A stretch of 64,000 bases of DNA from Nautilus pompilius. Its lineage: Eukaryota > Mollusca > Cephalopoda > Nautilida > Nautilidae. Location of the stretch: the NCBI GenBank assembly GCA_018389105.1, contig JACATO010000121.1, forward strand, positions 3,026,001 through 3,090,000. The letters are read 5' to 3'. Below are positions 24,902 to 39,780 of the stretch, piece after piece (the first letter of the stretch is position 1; each line of letters begins with the position of its first letter). The notes beneath the pieces were generated by a model. It did not search any database. It was not told the DNA's origin and worked only from the letters and a program-made list of their open reading frames with translations. A program made the translations under genes and the position numbers.

Positions 24902-27752
24902 CTGAAATAGAAAACAGTGACTGTTCTGGGAGGTTTTAAACCTAAACGGCCCCAAAGACGAGGCTCACGGGAAAGAAGGCTACTTCATTTCAATCAAATG
25001 CCTAACAAAATGGAGAGTAGTTGGTGATGTCAGGCAGTGAACAGTAAATCTCATCAATGCTAAGTAAACCGGTTTTACCAGGAAGAGAGATAACCGGAAA
25101 ATGCTTTTTTTTTTAAAAAAAAACAACCGAAAACAAACTTATCTGTAATCAGTTTTCAATAAAGTGTACAAGTTAACCTCATGTTAGAATTATAAAATAT
25201 AAAACCGACACGAGAAATTTCGTTACTTATATCATGTATGACGTCACATCCGATACCATTATGTTTTGAGAGTGAACGCCACTTAATAAAAATAGCTTAT
25301 TCTCAGCACAAGGTGCCCGTGAAAATAAATCGATTACCCTAGTGATTAGCAATAGCGCTATTAGAATTGTTCGTTTTTTCATTATATAGAGCAAGATCCA
25401 TTTTTGTTTTCAAAAGGTGTGTTGTCGCTTCGATTTCCTTTGACTTTAGGTCCTAAACTCCAAGACACTGCATGGGTACGAGAACATGAAAAACAACAAA
25501 AAATAGGATACGTACGTGAACGGTTCCGACAAGAGCTGCCTCTCAGGGGTGACTGAGGTTTTCTCTAGGTCATAAAGAAGATTTCTGCAGAACTGCCTGC
25601 TGATTGCCAGGTAAAAAATCTTACAGAGACTTGAGTAAATGAGCACCCAGAGACTCAGACAGGGACCGCAGGCTATAACGGCAAGCAAGCCAGACGAAAC
25701 CCTCAGGTTGCAGATGTTTTCTCCATGGACAGTAGGTTCTTAGGGACTGATAGATTTCGAGAGGGGGGCACATAGTCGGGCAGCGGGACGGTGTTTGGTT
25801 CAGGAAAAACATGAAAACCGCTCATCCGCGGCCTGGAGGCCCAAAGCTAACACAACGAAATCTTCGGCTGCAAATGTGGCGAGCACGTGCAGATGTCCAC
25901 GAGATCAATCAGACATTATTTCCACATCATGGAGTATAACAGCGGTATAGCGAAACGCAAACTATCAATTGACTGCAATGAGAAACGCAGATGCTACCAC
26001 GCCTTCCTGCCTTCTGAACACGGACATTTTTTCACAGTTCTTACACAATGGCCGTGAATGAGTGTGGCGCAGTTCAGCACAGGAATTTTTATTGAGCCAT
26101 CTAAAGCCCCGACAGAATATAGAGGTCTGCTTGTCAAGTTGCGGGTGCGATTTAGGCCACTGGACGGCCACAGCTGTATCACAAAGGATCCGTAATGTGT
26201 CACCAATACATCCACATTCTCCGAGAGGAATTGCTGCTAGGCCAATGATTATGTGGTTAAGGAGAGTAATGTTTTTTTTTATATTAACGACACTCACATG
26301 TACGACCTGAGCAACGCAAAGTTGGGAAGAGAATCGGGGCAGCACGATGAATTCTGTCATGACTTGGCGAATCACCGGACAAGAATCCCAGAGAGCGCGT
26401 TTCTGTTCTCGATCGTTCCATGAGCCCGTAATACGGATTCTGTGCTAGCAATGGGATGAAATCTGCAGAGACTACGACTGACAATCTTGGTTACACACTG
26501 TCAGCGCATTGCTAACACGTGTAAAATATAGGGCTGCACCACGAAGTATTAGCCATACTCATATTCTGCCAATGCTCGTATATGAATACAGAATAAACTG
26601 GTGTTGTTTTTCCTCAAACTTTGATGCTTATTTACTTTTGACAAGTAAGAAAAACGTTGATACACAGAAATAGTTCCGAATGTCTTGCTAGTCTTAAAAG
26701 CTGCTGAGCTTATTTCGACACCAATATATATATATATATATTAATGCAAGCATTAGTACAAACGACTTGTTTGAATCTTATCCAGCGTTGGTAATTTTAC
26801 GTTCTCGAAGAACAAAATTTGGCTTTGTATTTATTTATTTATTTTTTAAAAAGAAGAATTTTAATTACTTTTAAATTAAGTATAAGTTTGTTTTGTAATT
26901 TTTCGAGAATTTTTTTTTCCTAATCATAAATAATGTCTACCTTTACAGCCAGGTACTTTCAAGTTTGTGGAACTTGTATTCGCTATGTTACAGGCGTGGA
27001 CCGGGAAGGACAGCTCTCCTCAGGGCAGCAGCCCGTGGCCGTCCACGTCTGATAAAAGGTTTCCTATTAATTCGCTCGCGGCGTAATGCAGTCGAATCGT
27101 CGTAACTTCCTCCGGAAGTTCTGCCCCTCGCCGTTTAATGAAAGCTCCGGAGGAGAAGAAATTGGAAGATTACCGGTCCTCATCGCGGCCAGCCGGCTAT
27201 ACATTTAGAAGAAGCCACTTTATGAGATTCTTGATACAATTAATTTAACCACAAGGATATAGCATCCAAAGAAATTGTCCAAAATAATATTAACTTCATT
27301 TATTTCAGCGAAATTCATCTTCCAACGTGGTCTAACACAAGTAATTTAAATTTAGAAAAAACCCCATTTACATCGTTTAACCGCTATTGCTTATATTTCT
27401 GAGTGTTTATTTGGTGGGAAAGGAAATCCACTGTCCCAAATATTTGTGGCAAACGTAGTTTTAATAGCAAAGAGTATTGTAGAGAATTCTACAAAGACAG
27501 ATGTCTCCGAGTCACTTTTGTATAGCCTAATGAAAGGACAGATGCCGAGTTAAACTCCCAATACGAATTGAGATTAACACTTGTGGCACACAGGTTATTC
27601 GGATGATTCTTGTTCCCATAGATCCCATCATAGTTGATAAATGCCTGACCTATGTACACCTGACTGATCTGGTCGGCGCTCTCACTTTACTGTTAATAAA
27701 TTGATAAGTACATCTAAGAGTTTTATTAGATAAGCGTCGCTGTAATACTTAC
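24902..27752 (-). other. Intron before the PDZ domain
   Basis: About 2.85 kb with a short TA repeat at about 26723-26742. Overlapping minus-strand frames at 25965-26484 are open for up to 136 codons but show no motif I can assign. They may be transposon-derived. Confidence 0.6.
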
Positions 27753-28578
27753 TGAGCGTAGCCGCTTTGGCTTGCTGAGCCACGGCCTTGATGTTCTCAC
27801 AGTGCGGCAGGGTGATCCTGCGGCACTTGTTTTTCTCCATCACTGCGCTGAGGCTGCTCACCGCCCCGCTTACCTTAATGGGAGGCGGCTCCAGGCCGTG
27901 CTCGCCCAGGGACTGCGAGATCTCGCTCCGACGAGAGCTGGCGGTAGATTTGCTGGGCAACGTGCGCCGGCACTGGATAGGGCTTGGTGTGAGACTGTGG
28001 AGGTCGGATAACCTGGGATCAGAAACCAGGCTGTTGGAGGAACTGCTGTAACACACTGCGTTCTGCCTCTGCATCTTATTAGCGCTCGATGTGTCGTCAG
28101 AATGGCTTCCCTCTTGAGAACAGGGCACAAGGCGACTGCTATCCGTTGACGCGTCGGATGTGTTGGGTTTGGCGACCGGTTTCAGCTGGTCTTTGTCTTG
28201 CACAGCCAACGACGTGCCGCCGTACCAAGCAGACCGGTCCTCTTCACATTCTTCCGACCACAGCTCCGAGGAATTCCGAAATTCCTCTCCCGACTCCGGG
28301 GACAGGCTCTCCGGTGCATCACTTCCGTCTGTCCCGCATAACCTGTTTTTCATGGCGCGTTTCCTTAACTTCCTCTCCTGCCGTTTTTTCCTCGAGAGCT
28401 TTCGTTCCAGTTCGAACTGTTCCGTGTCGACCGACGCCTCTTCCTCGTCCTTTTCGTGAGTTTGATTGGAAGGCAGACTGCGTCTCCTGTGAGCCTTTTT
28501 GGACAGGTGATTTGAATCGACGATCCCCAGTTCGATATCAGATCGGTTACCGGTCGGAGAAACTTCTGTCAGGGTGTC
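27753..28578 (-). CDS. Rim: RIM exon: large Ser-rich/basic linker between zinc finger and PDZ
   Basis: The largest exon (826 bp, about 275 codons), phase 0 in after TTTTCCTATATCTCAG and phase 1 out at TCA|GTAAGT. Noticeably richer in GC than the flanking introns. It starts DTLTEVSPTGNRSDIEL. About 50 residues in is a charged helix-like segment (ELERKLSRKKRQERKLRKR), followed by long Ser/Thr/acidic low-complexity sequence, two CRRxxLP-type motifs (CRRTLPSK, CRRITLPH) and the end KAVAQQAKAATLS. It has the character of the disordered linker that connects zinc finger and PDZ in RIM proteins. It is open throughout with no stop, and continuity of phase places it in the gene. Specific partners cannot be read from it. 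Confidence 0.9.
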
Positions 28579-31500
28579 CTGAGATATAGGAAAAAAAAAA
28601 CAAAATAAATAATTCCCCGTTAGTTTAAAACAGCACTTCCCTGTGTATTCTTTTCTTCCTGTATAAATCTTAAAACAAAGCAATTGACTTATGGATTTTC
28701 CGTTGTTTTCTCATCAATAACTTTGCAGCAAAAACGAAAAAGTGAGACGGTTCCCTAACCAACCGCCTAAAAATGTCCACACGTCAAGATCAACGCGTCG
28801 TGTATTCATTGATCGAAGAAACTCTCTTCAGACAACGGAGTCGACGCGATGCTAGTTTCGCTTACTTCTCCTGTGACTAGAGAGGTTGTTCAGGCTTCTG
28901 TGCTCGATGAAAACGTCCAAAAGTTCTTACCTTTCATTTAGAACACCACTACATCTGCATTAAGTATTACTTGACATTTAAAGTGCCATATGCTGGTTTC
29001 GTACTGCCTAGTTCAAGACACTTTCCCGATGTATTGTACTTTTAGTCCTGAAATCCTAAAAGTAGTTGAATACGCTTGGATGAGGCAACTCCAGACTTGC
29101 TTCCTGATCTTTTACGATAATAGAAAGAATTCGTCCATTGACCTTTGGTTTCTAAACTAGCTGCCTTAATGAAGGTCATTTTGAATCGTGACCGTTACTG
29201 CAGCACGTTGGTTACCAAGTTGTCTCCAGATACGCACCCCCTGCCTTCTCTGATCAAAGCTGAAGGACCTATCATCTGCTAAAAGGACTCGTTGTTGCTT
29301 CTGGGCCTCTTGGGAGTCGAACTCTTTAACCCGGACCAAGCAAGAGTGGATTTGGATGATCGACAGGAGAGCCAGGCGCTGGAGATTTCAATAACTCTGT
29401 AAATCTATAACTTTTTCTGAAAGACCTGTCATGTAGAAATGTCTGAGAATGCAGTCGTTACGCAGCGCCTTTCTCGGCTGCCTCTATCGCTGACCCTTAA
29501 GGCCTTTCGATTGCGTGCATGCAGCCCTTGATTACCGACTTGGCTGCACAACAATAACCGACTGTCAAGAGATAATTGGCGTGCTAGTGTTTGACTATTT
29601 GAAGCCGACGCTACTAATTGAAATAGAAAAGCGAGTTTCGGTTCACATTAAAACTTAAGATATCGTGCTTCCTATTGTAGCCAGAATGTCAGTATAATTC
29701 TTTATAAGAAACAGAGTTTCAATAAAATTACCTGTAAGTATCTTAGGCGAGAAAGTGTTGTATATTAACGAAAATATTAATTTGAAACTGCCTCACACCA
29801 GGAAAGAAATAACGAAAACTAGATCTTTTCTTCATAAATAATAACAAATAATTAATCTTTATCCAAGGAATAGTAACTCAACTCCGTAAACAATTAAACC
29901 AGCTTTTGTTGTTGTTTTTTTTCCTTCAGGAAATAATCGATTCGATAAAGTTACGCGCCACTGTATGAATGATGCCTTGGTTGTTCTTCCTCTTTTTCTG
30001 AGATGAAAACATCTTTTCCCGTGGAAGAGCCCGTTACAGCTATCCTTCCTGACCCTCACGTAGACGGCCGGTATTCTAAACTTCTGTTCTGGCTTAATAT
30101 AGAAGTGTTTTATGCTACCGTTTCTATTTAAATGTAAGATAATTAATTTTCTGACCAGAGAAAAGAAAAATTCTTTAATTTTCGGTGGAACCGTCCTATA
30201 TGTAGTTTATATTTAATTAAAACATAACTTGTTGTCTCAGTTGTTTAAGCTGGAAAACATCCTTCTACATTGTTTTCTTGACAGTGGACCAAAAAATCTT
30301 TATTTTTAAATATATTTTTTGAAATAAAACGATTTAAATTTTTAAAAATTCAGCATAACTTTAAATAATGGTATAAAGGAGGAACAAAAGAAGCAAATTC
30401 TTTAGTGCTTTTACTAGATTCCTTACTGTTCGGCGTTGGTAAATCGGTTGATGTTGTTGTTGTTAAGTGAGGTTTTAAAATACATCAATGAAAGCAGGGT
30501 ATCACTGTAGGGTTCGAGTGAGGACTGAATTCATTTTTTATCTGTTATAAACTCAAAGTTTAAAAAAATACCTTCCTGATGGGCACAAGTTCGATGCACA
30601 AATGAAGTGAGAGATTTTTTTAAAAAAAATCTCCTCTCTTTTTATGTATCGTACTAATTGGTAAAAGTCAAACAATGAAATCCTGAAGTCTTGTAATGCG
30701 TTATCTGGTTTTGAAGCTAATGAATGAACATTCTGAAGGGGAATTATCGCAAGTAAAAAATAAAAAGAAATCCAGTTTGAATATAGGAATTTATTTAAAC
30801 TTATTTATTTGATTTATTACTAAAAAGAAAAATAAACGAACCAAGTGAAATATTAAGCATGTTAGATTTTTTATCAGTAAACAAACTTTGCCATTCTCTC
30901 ACAATTTAGCTACGAATTTAATCTGACCCAGCGGTTAGCAGTCTCGCACAGAATCGGCAGTGTCAATTTCTCCGAGTGTGTAAATTAACATACGGCTGCT
31001 TTGAATCTGGTGGAAGCTATTAGACGTATATTTTCTGCTGATGGGAAACGTATTTACAAATGGATCGTTAATTTCAGTTTAAGCTTTAGATGTCAAACTG
31101 ACGACAGTCGTTTATTTAATGTGGGGCAGTTAAATATTCAGCACTTCCGCTGGACGCCTGAAAAGCACGCGCTCTCACAATAATGGAGCAAAACGTCAGT
31201 GTACAAACACCGTGGGGATGTGATAACAACCGTAGTACTTCATATATTCTGTAGGTTTGGAAGAAAAAAAAATTATAGGTCGCAAAAACTGATATACGCG
31301 AAGAAAATGTTTTTTTTTTTCCCCCCGGATTTTAAACGCAAGTAGTTGCACGACATCGTTCTTTAGAAATCTACACACGGATTGCTCCCTCCCTGAATTC
31401 CGATGTCTTTATGTAACCCTGGTCCCTGGTTGTCATTTAGCCGAGAAACAAAGCCGTCGCGATGCGTCTAATCTGCGTGGTTTGGATGCTGGCAGACAGC

Positions 31501-34500
31501 TAACGATTTTTCTGGCTGTGAGTAGAAACGAGTTGCAAAACGGAAAGTAGGGCCAATGGAAATCAACTCGCGCGTTGTCCGATCGTGGCGCTGGCATCGA
31601 CCGGTAACGAAAACTAACCAGATTATCTTGGTTTCTAACTCTATCGGGTTTTTCCATGCATATCAGTTTTGGACTCATTTTCACGCCCCAGCTGCAGCCG
31701 GTCACGGAACATCAACCGGTACGTGACCTTCGCCCCGAACCCGAAAAAAAATGGTCCTATTTCTTCCGTAGATTTGCGGCCACGTGTGATGTTCCATTTA
31801 CACAAATCTCATTATTGGTGTAAGGTTGAAACGGGCTAAAGTAAAAAAAACGACGGACTTCACTTTCATTACAACGCAGGATACATTATTTAATGTCCGC
31901 GTCGATCTCATTCTACCTGCTTAGGGCACCGCTACGCCTGGCGTCGCGCTGTCTTCACGTCCACAGCCACTGGGCGGCGCCGTCCCGAACCAAGACACCG
32001 ATGACGCGCCGAACTTGGCCAGGTGAATCCTTGAACGCTCTGTAAACAAAACTCTTATGAAAAAGTCAAATATTCTGCTTGCCTTTAGTTTTAAGAAAGC
32101 ACTCGTTTACTTCTTGGCATCCGGTACCACTTTTTACATGGAATTCTCTGGTTTTGCGCTACTTTAACCTTTCCCGTGTTCTTGCTCCATCAGATGCTGA
32201 TCTCGATGAGCCAGAAATAGATTTGTAGTGTTCTTGGGAGGCTGATACCTGAGATGCTATTCGGGTCTTCTGTGGCTTGATCGCATGCGACACAAGTGGA
32301 TACTCCAGCTTTTCCCGAACAGGTATAAATTAATAATGACTGGACGGGCTATCATCTTTCTGACAGTATTGATTCTGCTTTTTTGTTGTGTGGTGTTGCA
32401 ACATGATGAAATTTCGATATCTGGAACTTCAGAAGGCTCTCCAATTTGGTTTTAAAAACGTGTTTTTACAACCTTTTCTACCAGTGGACGAAGAAGGATC
32501 TTTAATAGCTATCATAAAGAATAAAAATACCATAGTTACGAGGTTTTCACATGACTTACGTTTTCAGTGCACATTACGAGTTTTCTCATGAGGTTAGGAA
32601 AGTAGATACATTTAATATTACCACAGGGAAACAAAAAGTTGTTTTGAGCTCTTTGAAGTGTGGATAAAACTCTTATTTATAGATTAGGTTAAACCTTTTA
32701 CCAGAATTCTGTTATTCATGATAATCTATATTAAACCGTATTGGTTCCCGACTTTATAATGATGCAACACGCTCTCATGTTTGCTAATGTTATTAGACAT
32801 TGCTACATTAAATATAAAACTATTAATATTACTTACAGTCAGTAACCTCAAAAATAGCAACAACGTATATTGCATGGTATGGATTGGTTTATTTATGCAA
32901 AATTAATATGAAGGAAAATTAACATATTCCATTTCCTTCTGTATTGATATAACAGTCGAAATGAGAGATCTCACTGTTTCTTAAATCCATGAGCAATTAA
33001 TCACGGTGAACATCATATTATGGATTTGTTTTGGTCATATTTATGTTACTGTCAATATCCGTTGTACTGAATGATGCTAAAAAAATAAATACTTAGTTAA
33101 AACAAAGAATTAAAGATAATCAAAATATATAAACACTTTTTATAGCATCAAAAAGACCACAGTGATGGCTTCTACTGTAATACAATCAGCTCGTGGCTAA
33201 TTCTTGTTGCTACAGTCAGAAAGATTTTGATTGTTTTTCATTAGTCGCCTACAGTGACATTCCTCTAGGGAAGTAACTCCTGCTTAAACAATCGTAATTC
33301 AGATATTTATATGTATTAAACATTTTTAACAACTCTATAAAGGATATACTCGGTGTAAGCCGGACATGGCAAATATCGTTGGATGTAGTAAACTGGATGA
33401 CTCTCATAAGTTCTCAGTGACAGATAAGCTTAATGTTAACCATTAACATTCGACTCTCAACGAACAGTATACTGAACTTAAACAAATATCAATCATTTGT
33501 ATGTAACCAATATGCTCAAAGCAGCAGCGGATGGATTATAGACTTATTGCCGATCATCCCCGACAATCAACTCCGCTTGTTGTTTTCTTTCTTGACATTT
33601 TTTTTGTTATTTAGCGAAGAGATAGTATTAATTAGGGTGGATGGTGTTTAATCTTTCTTTTTGGCAGAAACATTGCTTTAAAGACAAATCTTTTCATTTT
33701 TATTACCCATCTTCGCTTCAACATCTTCCTACTATTAATATATAAGTCTAATATTATGCACCATGGTTAATATCACAGAATTGTGGCTGTACCGAAAAGA
33801 TATCTGCATTAAATACATTTTATTATTTTAATCTAGCGACAGGATTCTACATTTGAGCTTCTGGAATTTTGTTTGAATTAGATATTTACGCCCACTAGAT
33901 ACAGCAGAGTATGAATATGGTCTCTTTTCTAAAAAAAGAATGAATGGCATCAGCGATAGACACTTTTGTTAGTAATTTTCTCAGTAAAGTTCCTTGTACA
34001 AGGCATGCCGGGAGCATTACGTTGGGTCACGTGGTTTCTAAAGAAACATCAGTGGCGAGTTAGCGTCGTATCTTCTCACAAATGTTTGTGCGTGATGAAT
34101 GCAATTATATTCACAGAATACTGCTGTTTCTTCTAAAGTGGGCCCGAAAAAAGGGGGGGATCGTCCTATTCCTCCATACAGACTGGAGATGAGAACTTAA
34201 ACCTCTAAACTGTATCAGCTATTTGCACAAGTCTAAAGCGGGCGGATTGTAAACCCTTAAGATAACTAGGCGGTTGACTGGTCGTGGAAAGCTGGACTCT
34301 GAAGATGGGCCGAGTCTTATCCATCAGCTGGTGATCATTCGCAAGAAAGTTGGCCGACGGTTTGTACCACCATGGTGATTGCACGGAACCCGCCAGAAAT
34401 GTAGCAACTTTTTAAAAACATTCTGCTAGCAACATAAAATTTCCAAAGCATTTACGGTACGAAGCGTCCTATAGCAAGAGGTTAGTGGTAAGCCTCATTT

Positions 34501-35080
34501 TCCGACGTCGCTAGAGCAGGTTTATTTACCTGACTCTACAATGAGTCACAGTCAGTAACCTTTGCGCACAAAGATCAGAAACAGCCCAATGACAGAACAG
34601 CAGCGGGCTCTGTCCCACAAGGTCAACGCTTGGAACAATAACCACATTAGGGGGTCTCGTGCCGGTATCTCTGGTGTTCTATCTGTTTATAAGTGATTCA
34701 GCAGTGTACAGGATGTTTACGATTGCAGCAGTCGCAAGGCTAGCAAAGTAACTATCCGCACTTACAAGAGGCGGTGCAAGAATAGCAGAACCTAGAATAC
34801 AATACGCGAGAATATTGAAGGCCTGGCATTGCAGAAGAAGAGTGGCTAAGGAATTGGCAAACGAGGGTTAAACCAAAGCGACGCAGATAACTGTTCATAA
34901 ACCGATGTTGCACCCAAGTCCAAGTTTTTTTTCCCGATGGCTACAGCACCATTGATCAGAGGTTCTAAAAGCGACATGAAGAAGGTTCACCTATAATTAG
35001 TCGGGTTGTGGTAGTAGTTACGTCATCATAAACAGCGTGTGCTCACACAGTTATATAATAACGCGGAATAAAGTACTTAC
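28579..35080 (-). other. Intron between zinc finger and linker exon
   Basis: About 6.5 kb. No coding exon, RNA gene or transposase motif that I can support. Near 30610 there is a short T-run/A-run palindrome flanked by GAGA and TCTC. The region around 34270-34960 has the look of a decayed element but no diagnostic motif. Confidence 0.6.
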
Positions 35081-35248
35081 ATAGTTATGGAGCTGCGTAA
35101 AGTCGATGCTCAGTGAACGAGTCCGAAGTTCCGTCGCCGATATACCGCTTTCCTGGACATCCTCCGAGCCGTGATACCAAGTCCCCGTTTTACACATAAT
35201 TTCCCGTTTCAGTTGGCAGAGATTGCAGCGCCACTTCCCCCTGACGCT
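35081..35248 (-). CDS. Rim: RIM exon: last CxxC of the zinc finger and following helix
   Basis: A 168 bp exon, phase 0 in and out, after TTTGTCTCCCTTTTTCAG and ending TAT|GTAAGT. It encodes GKWRCNLCQLKREI, then CKTGTWYHGSE, closely matching the fourth CxxC and following stretch of the RIM zinc finger (vertebrate WVCNLCRKQQEILTKSGAWF). The zinc-finger region of RIM binds Munc13, linking it to vesicle priming. The end is Ser/Thr-rich (TRSLSIDFTQLHNY). The other three CxxC pairs lie 19 kb away in the preceding exon. Confidence 0.95.
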
Positions 35249-38200
35249 CTGAAAAAGGGAGACAAAAATTTATGAAAACTAATGAAAACACAGCTCGCAT
35301 TATCAAGTCAAACATTTTCATTAAAGTTATTAAAAGTTTTAAGAAAAAAAAAACAACAACAACAACAAACGCTTGTGCTGTCACAAGAATAACAGATTCA
35401 GTTAATTATCGATTGTCTGGTTTCTGATAGGTGAAAAAATTGGTGCAAATTTTAAATTCACCCCGGAATTAACACGGAAGTTGGCTTGTGCTGACCCGTT
35501 TTCTTAATTTGTCGTCTAATTTCCGCTTAATTAAAGCCGTTAAATTATTTAGCATTTTGAAAATCTGTTGTAAAATTTAAAGGGAGATTTTCGTAAAGTT
35601 CTATGGTGCGATTAAAAATGCCAAACATACAAAGAAAGCAAAAGTAGACGGCTGTCAGTCACACATCGCAAACTGCCTCGTTCTGACCTAAAGGCGGCGC
35701 TAGCTGCGTTTAAATATTGGATAATCCCAAACTCCAAGACTGCTGCGTTAATTAAATGCCCTGTTTTATCAAACTAGATTTGCATCAAGACGTAAACTAT
35801 AACTATATGTAAAAGAAAAAGTTTCTGAAAAATTTTTAATGTTAAATTCCTTTCGAGTAAGACGACGTTTGCAAAAAAAGAAACAAGGCACAGACTAAAG
35901 ACATCGTTTAATAAAAAAATATTCCGCGTAACCAAAACAAGATGTTTTTTATATTTTTAAACTTAAACTCGAAATCTTCGGAAATAACCTGTTTCTACCT
36001 TAAAAAGAAAAGAAAATAGGCAGTAAAGTAACTTTACAGCATCGATCGAGGTATTTAACAAAGAAATTAATTTGTGACGAATTGTGAAAAAACATCACGT
36101 CACAAATCAGTGGAATTCATTGTTATTACTGATACCCGATAGTTTATTATTATTTTACAAAGAAATTGATGCATTTTAAAATTAACGTTATTTTGTTGTT
36201 TTCCCCAGCTTTTGCATAACAAAGCGGTTATTTTAATAATTGCAATACCAAATGTACATAGGTATTTGAGAACGCTGACTTCCAGTATTAATCAAGTTGC
36301 ACTACAAACGCATTATAACACTTTAACCTTTAACCCATGTTCTATTAGTAGTCGTATGTTAATATGTAACTGAATGCAGTAATAACTTGGTTATATATAT
36401 AAGGTAGAGTGTTTTATATATAGGTCGCATGCTCCGGAAAAAGAGGCATATGTTCTTAGCAGATCTAGTTTTACTTTTAAATCGATGAATTTTAATTTTC
36501 TCTTCTGTTTCCGCTAACCTACTTGACGTAAATAACTTTCTAAACGTATATCATAATCACTTGTGTAATGAGAATCGACTGGTTTATCCAAGCTGTTTAC
36601 ACCGGATCTATCAGTCTGGTGGGGACAACACGTCGAGCTGTCTCATGTTTTAGGTGGACATTTGACAAGACGGAGCTTTTTCTCTCGTTTTATCCCTTAA
36701 AAATGCAGTACAGTTCAGCTTTTTGCTGGCGATGTCTGTATTAAAAAAAATGATTTGCTACAACTTTAAAAAATACCGTCCAACAAAAAAAATGCTAAAA
36801 CCAGGATTACTTCTCTAGCCCTCGGGTTATTTTAGTTTTATTTACAATGATATCGCATTAATCCGTACTTTTTTTTGTTTTTTTTTTACAAAACCTTTTA
36901 GTGCGAAACTTTAGAATTATAAGCCATTACGGGAAAAACACTACGTCAGCTGCAGGTGACGGTTCTACAACAATGGAAATCAATCATGGAATATATCTCT
37001 CCAACACTGGAGGCTTTGGGAAGACTACGCTCTCTTATTCTCTTTTCTTTTGCAAATTATTTGGCTGAAAAAAAAAAAAACGTTTTGATAATTAGGTATA
37101 AACTAAAAAAACCTGCGTTCAGCTGTAAATCAAAGCCAACTGATGCAAAAAGCAGGTAGCAGTTTCTCTCGATTTTTCTACGTGTCCGAACGGACGTGGT
37201 TCACTTCACGGAAATAAAGCAGCGTTTAGCTACCCTGCAGTCGGAGCGGCTACTCGAAATACCATCCGATGGACATAGTGGGAGAGAGGGGGGATTTTCC
37301 TTGTTAATGGCATAACAATGTCATGTTTAACTCCTAACGAGTCTAGAACGAAGGAAAATCTTTCCGAGATCGTTGCGTATATTTACGAGAAAGTGCTGCG
37401 GAGATGGAACGCAACAGTTCGTATCGGATTCTAATAATAACCAAAGAATGGTGCAAAGTTTCGACTTTTCCGTCAGAATATTAATGATTCTCACGCTTCC
37501 CTGAACGTGCAATTCGCAGTGTCTGATGGCCCTGTTTTGAAGACAAACCCTATAGAAATATTCCTTTTATGGCTACAACCGTGATAACCCAGTCCAGCCC
37601 AACTGGTCCTGCTGTAAAATCAATGTACATTCTGATTACGCTGACCGGTTCACTTCAGGCAGATCAAAGCATATTGATATTTGTTAGCCAACAAGAAAAT
37701 GGTGCTTCACGTAGATAACAGAAGCTATAGAAAACTAATTACTTATATTTCTGCGGGGTCGGCCTCAGATAACAAGGTTGAATATATATGTGCGTGTGTG
37801 TGTGAAAGAGAGAGAGGTGTTAAAGGTCAACGTTGATTTATTGATCTAGTTGATTCCCGTCCTTCAAATCATTTTAATTATACCACCGTTTAGCCGATAA
37901 CAAGTTTGCTGTGGGCGTGAGGTGCACATGTCAGCTCGACTGAGCGCGCGCGCCCTCGAAGAGATGCTGGCATAAGAACGGTACGTATTTTGGGCTGTAG
38001 ACGCACCCTTTACACTTACCGCCAAATAGATATGCATGCCGACCGACCTACTCTATGCGCGCTATGGAAAAATTCGCTGCAAGATATCATTAATCAGTTG
38101 AAAATAAACGTTATGAGATTATATACAACCCGTTGATTCATTAATAAATAATGACATTTCAGCCAGTTATCTCCTGATCAATTATGGTCGAAAATAATTA

Positions 38201-38953
38201 CAAAACAGGTAGATGTTTTGCCGCTCAGATCAGGAACGTTCACAAAGGATAATTCTGATTGTGCTGTATTCCGAATTGTAGTTTTCCTGAATTTAAAATC
38301 TTTCAAAGTATCAAACTGACAACGTGCAGCTTAGGGATGTGTATCCAGCCATTATCGACAGTTTCTGCTGAAACAGCGTAGAATTAAGCAGAATTCCTCT
38401 CGCAAACAGACGATCAAGCGATCGTTGGAAAATTCCTGCTTCATACTATATGCAATGGCTGATATGTAAATAAAATAATACGTAAATTAAGGAGAACAAG
38501 CAACATTTTTTTCTTTTTTGTTTGCTTTTATCCACATGACTCGGTTTGTTTGTATTTCCTGTAGCATGTTTTTTTTTTTTTAATGCTTACTAACTGTTGC
38601 TTTGATAAATACGAGGATTATGTCAACGTTTTGGAATTTGAGAAAAAACCGACAAATAAATAAAGATGGGATTTCTCTCACAAAATTGGTGTCATATGAA
38701 GGTGAAACCTAAATTATTCTTTGTGAAGAATAAAGGTATACCAAAGCCTTTGGCATTCGGCCTTCTTCTGGAGAGCAAGCAACAGCTATCATCGCTTTGA
38801 TTTATTTCTCATCTAGAAAGACGTCGATAAAAGCTGAAAACAAATGTATTTTTTCCTCAGACATTATTTTATAGATGTTTTCTTTATCCATCTCCACTCC
38901 TTCCAGTTTGCTTCCCTATTCAGTAGTTTAGCGTGAATTTTATTCCCAACAAT

Positions 38954-39780
38954 TCTCTCTCTCTCTCTCTTACTGACGTCATCCTTCTCGTATATTGACG
39001 TCATCTCTCTCTCTCTCTTACTGATGTCATCTTTCTCTCTCTGTACTAACGTCATCTCTCTCGTACTGACGTCATCCTTCTCGTATATTGACGTCGTCCC
39101 TCTCTCTGTACTAACGTCATCTCTCTCGTAATGACGTCATCCTTCTCGTATATTGACGTAATCTCTCTCTGTGTACTAACGTCATCTCTCTCGTACTGAC
39201 GTCATCTCTCTCTCTCTCTGTACTAACGTCATCTCTCTCGTACTGACGTCATCTCTCTCTCTCTCTTACTGATGTCATCTTTCTCTCTCTGTACTAACGT
39301 CATCTCTCTCGTACTGACGTCATCCTTCTCGTATATTGACGTAATCTCTCTGTGTACTAACGTCATCTCTCTCGTATATTGACGTCATCTCTCTCTCTCT
39401 TACTGATGTCATCTTTCTCTCTCTCTGTGTACTAACGTCATCTCTCTCGTAATGACGTCATCCTTCTCGTATATTGACGTCGTCCCTCTCTCTGTACTAA
39501 CGTCATCTCTCTCGTATATTGACGTCATCTCTCTCTCTCTTACTGATGTCATCTTTCTCTCTCTCTGTGTACTAACGTCATCTCTCTCGTAATGACGTCA
39601 TCCTTCTCGTATATTGACGTCGTCCCTCTCTCTGTACTAACGTCATCTCTCTCGTATATTGACATCTCTCTCTCTCTCTCTTACTGATGTCATCTTTCAC
39701 TCTCTCTGTGTACTAACGTCATCTCTCTCGTACTGACGGCATCCTTCTCGTATGTTGACGTCTTCTCTCTCTCTCTCTCT
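38954..39780 (+). repeat. TGACGTCA-bearing satellite, array 1
   Basis: About 830 bp of degenerate units of the form TACTGACGTCATCTCTCTCTC, with variants TAACGTCAT, TGATGTCAT and TTGACGTCGTC. I count about 11 exact TGACGTCA octamers. A higher-order period of about 140 bp is visible, for example ACGTCGTCCC at 39477 and 39617. Same family as the array at 42.49 kb, in the opposite orientation. Confidence 0.95.

Noticed and set aside
25965-26484. Overlapping minus-strand open frames, possible Tc1 relic
   Set aside because: A phrase such as VQWPKSHPQL hints at the WPxxSPDL block, but no catalytic motif or helix follows. Left unassigned.
28089-28589. Plus-strand open frame of 166 codons
   Set aside because: Antisense shadow of the large linker exon.
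34270-34960. Possible decayed transposon with MTEQQRAL start
   Set aside because: Resembles the opening of some transposases, but the frame breaks at once and no further motif supports it.
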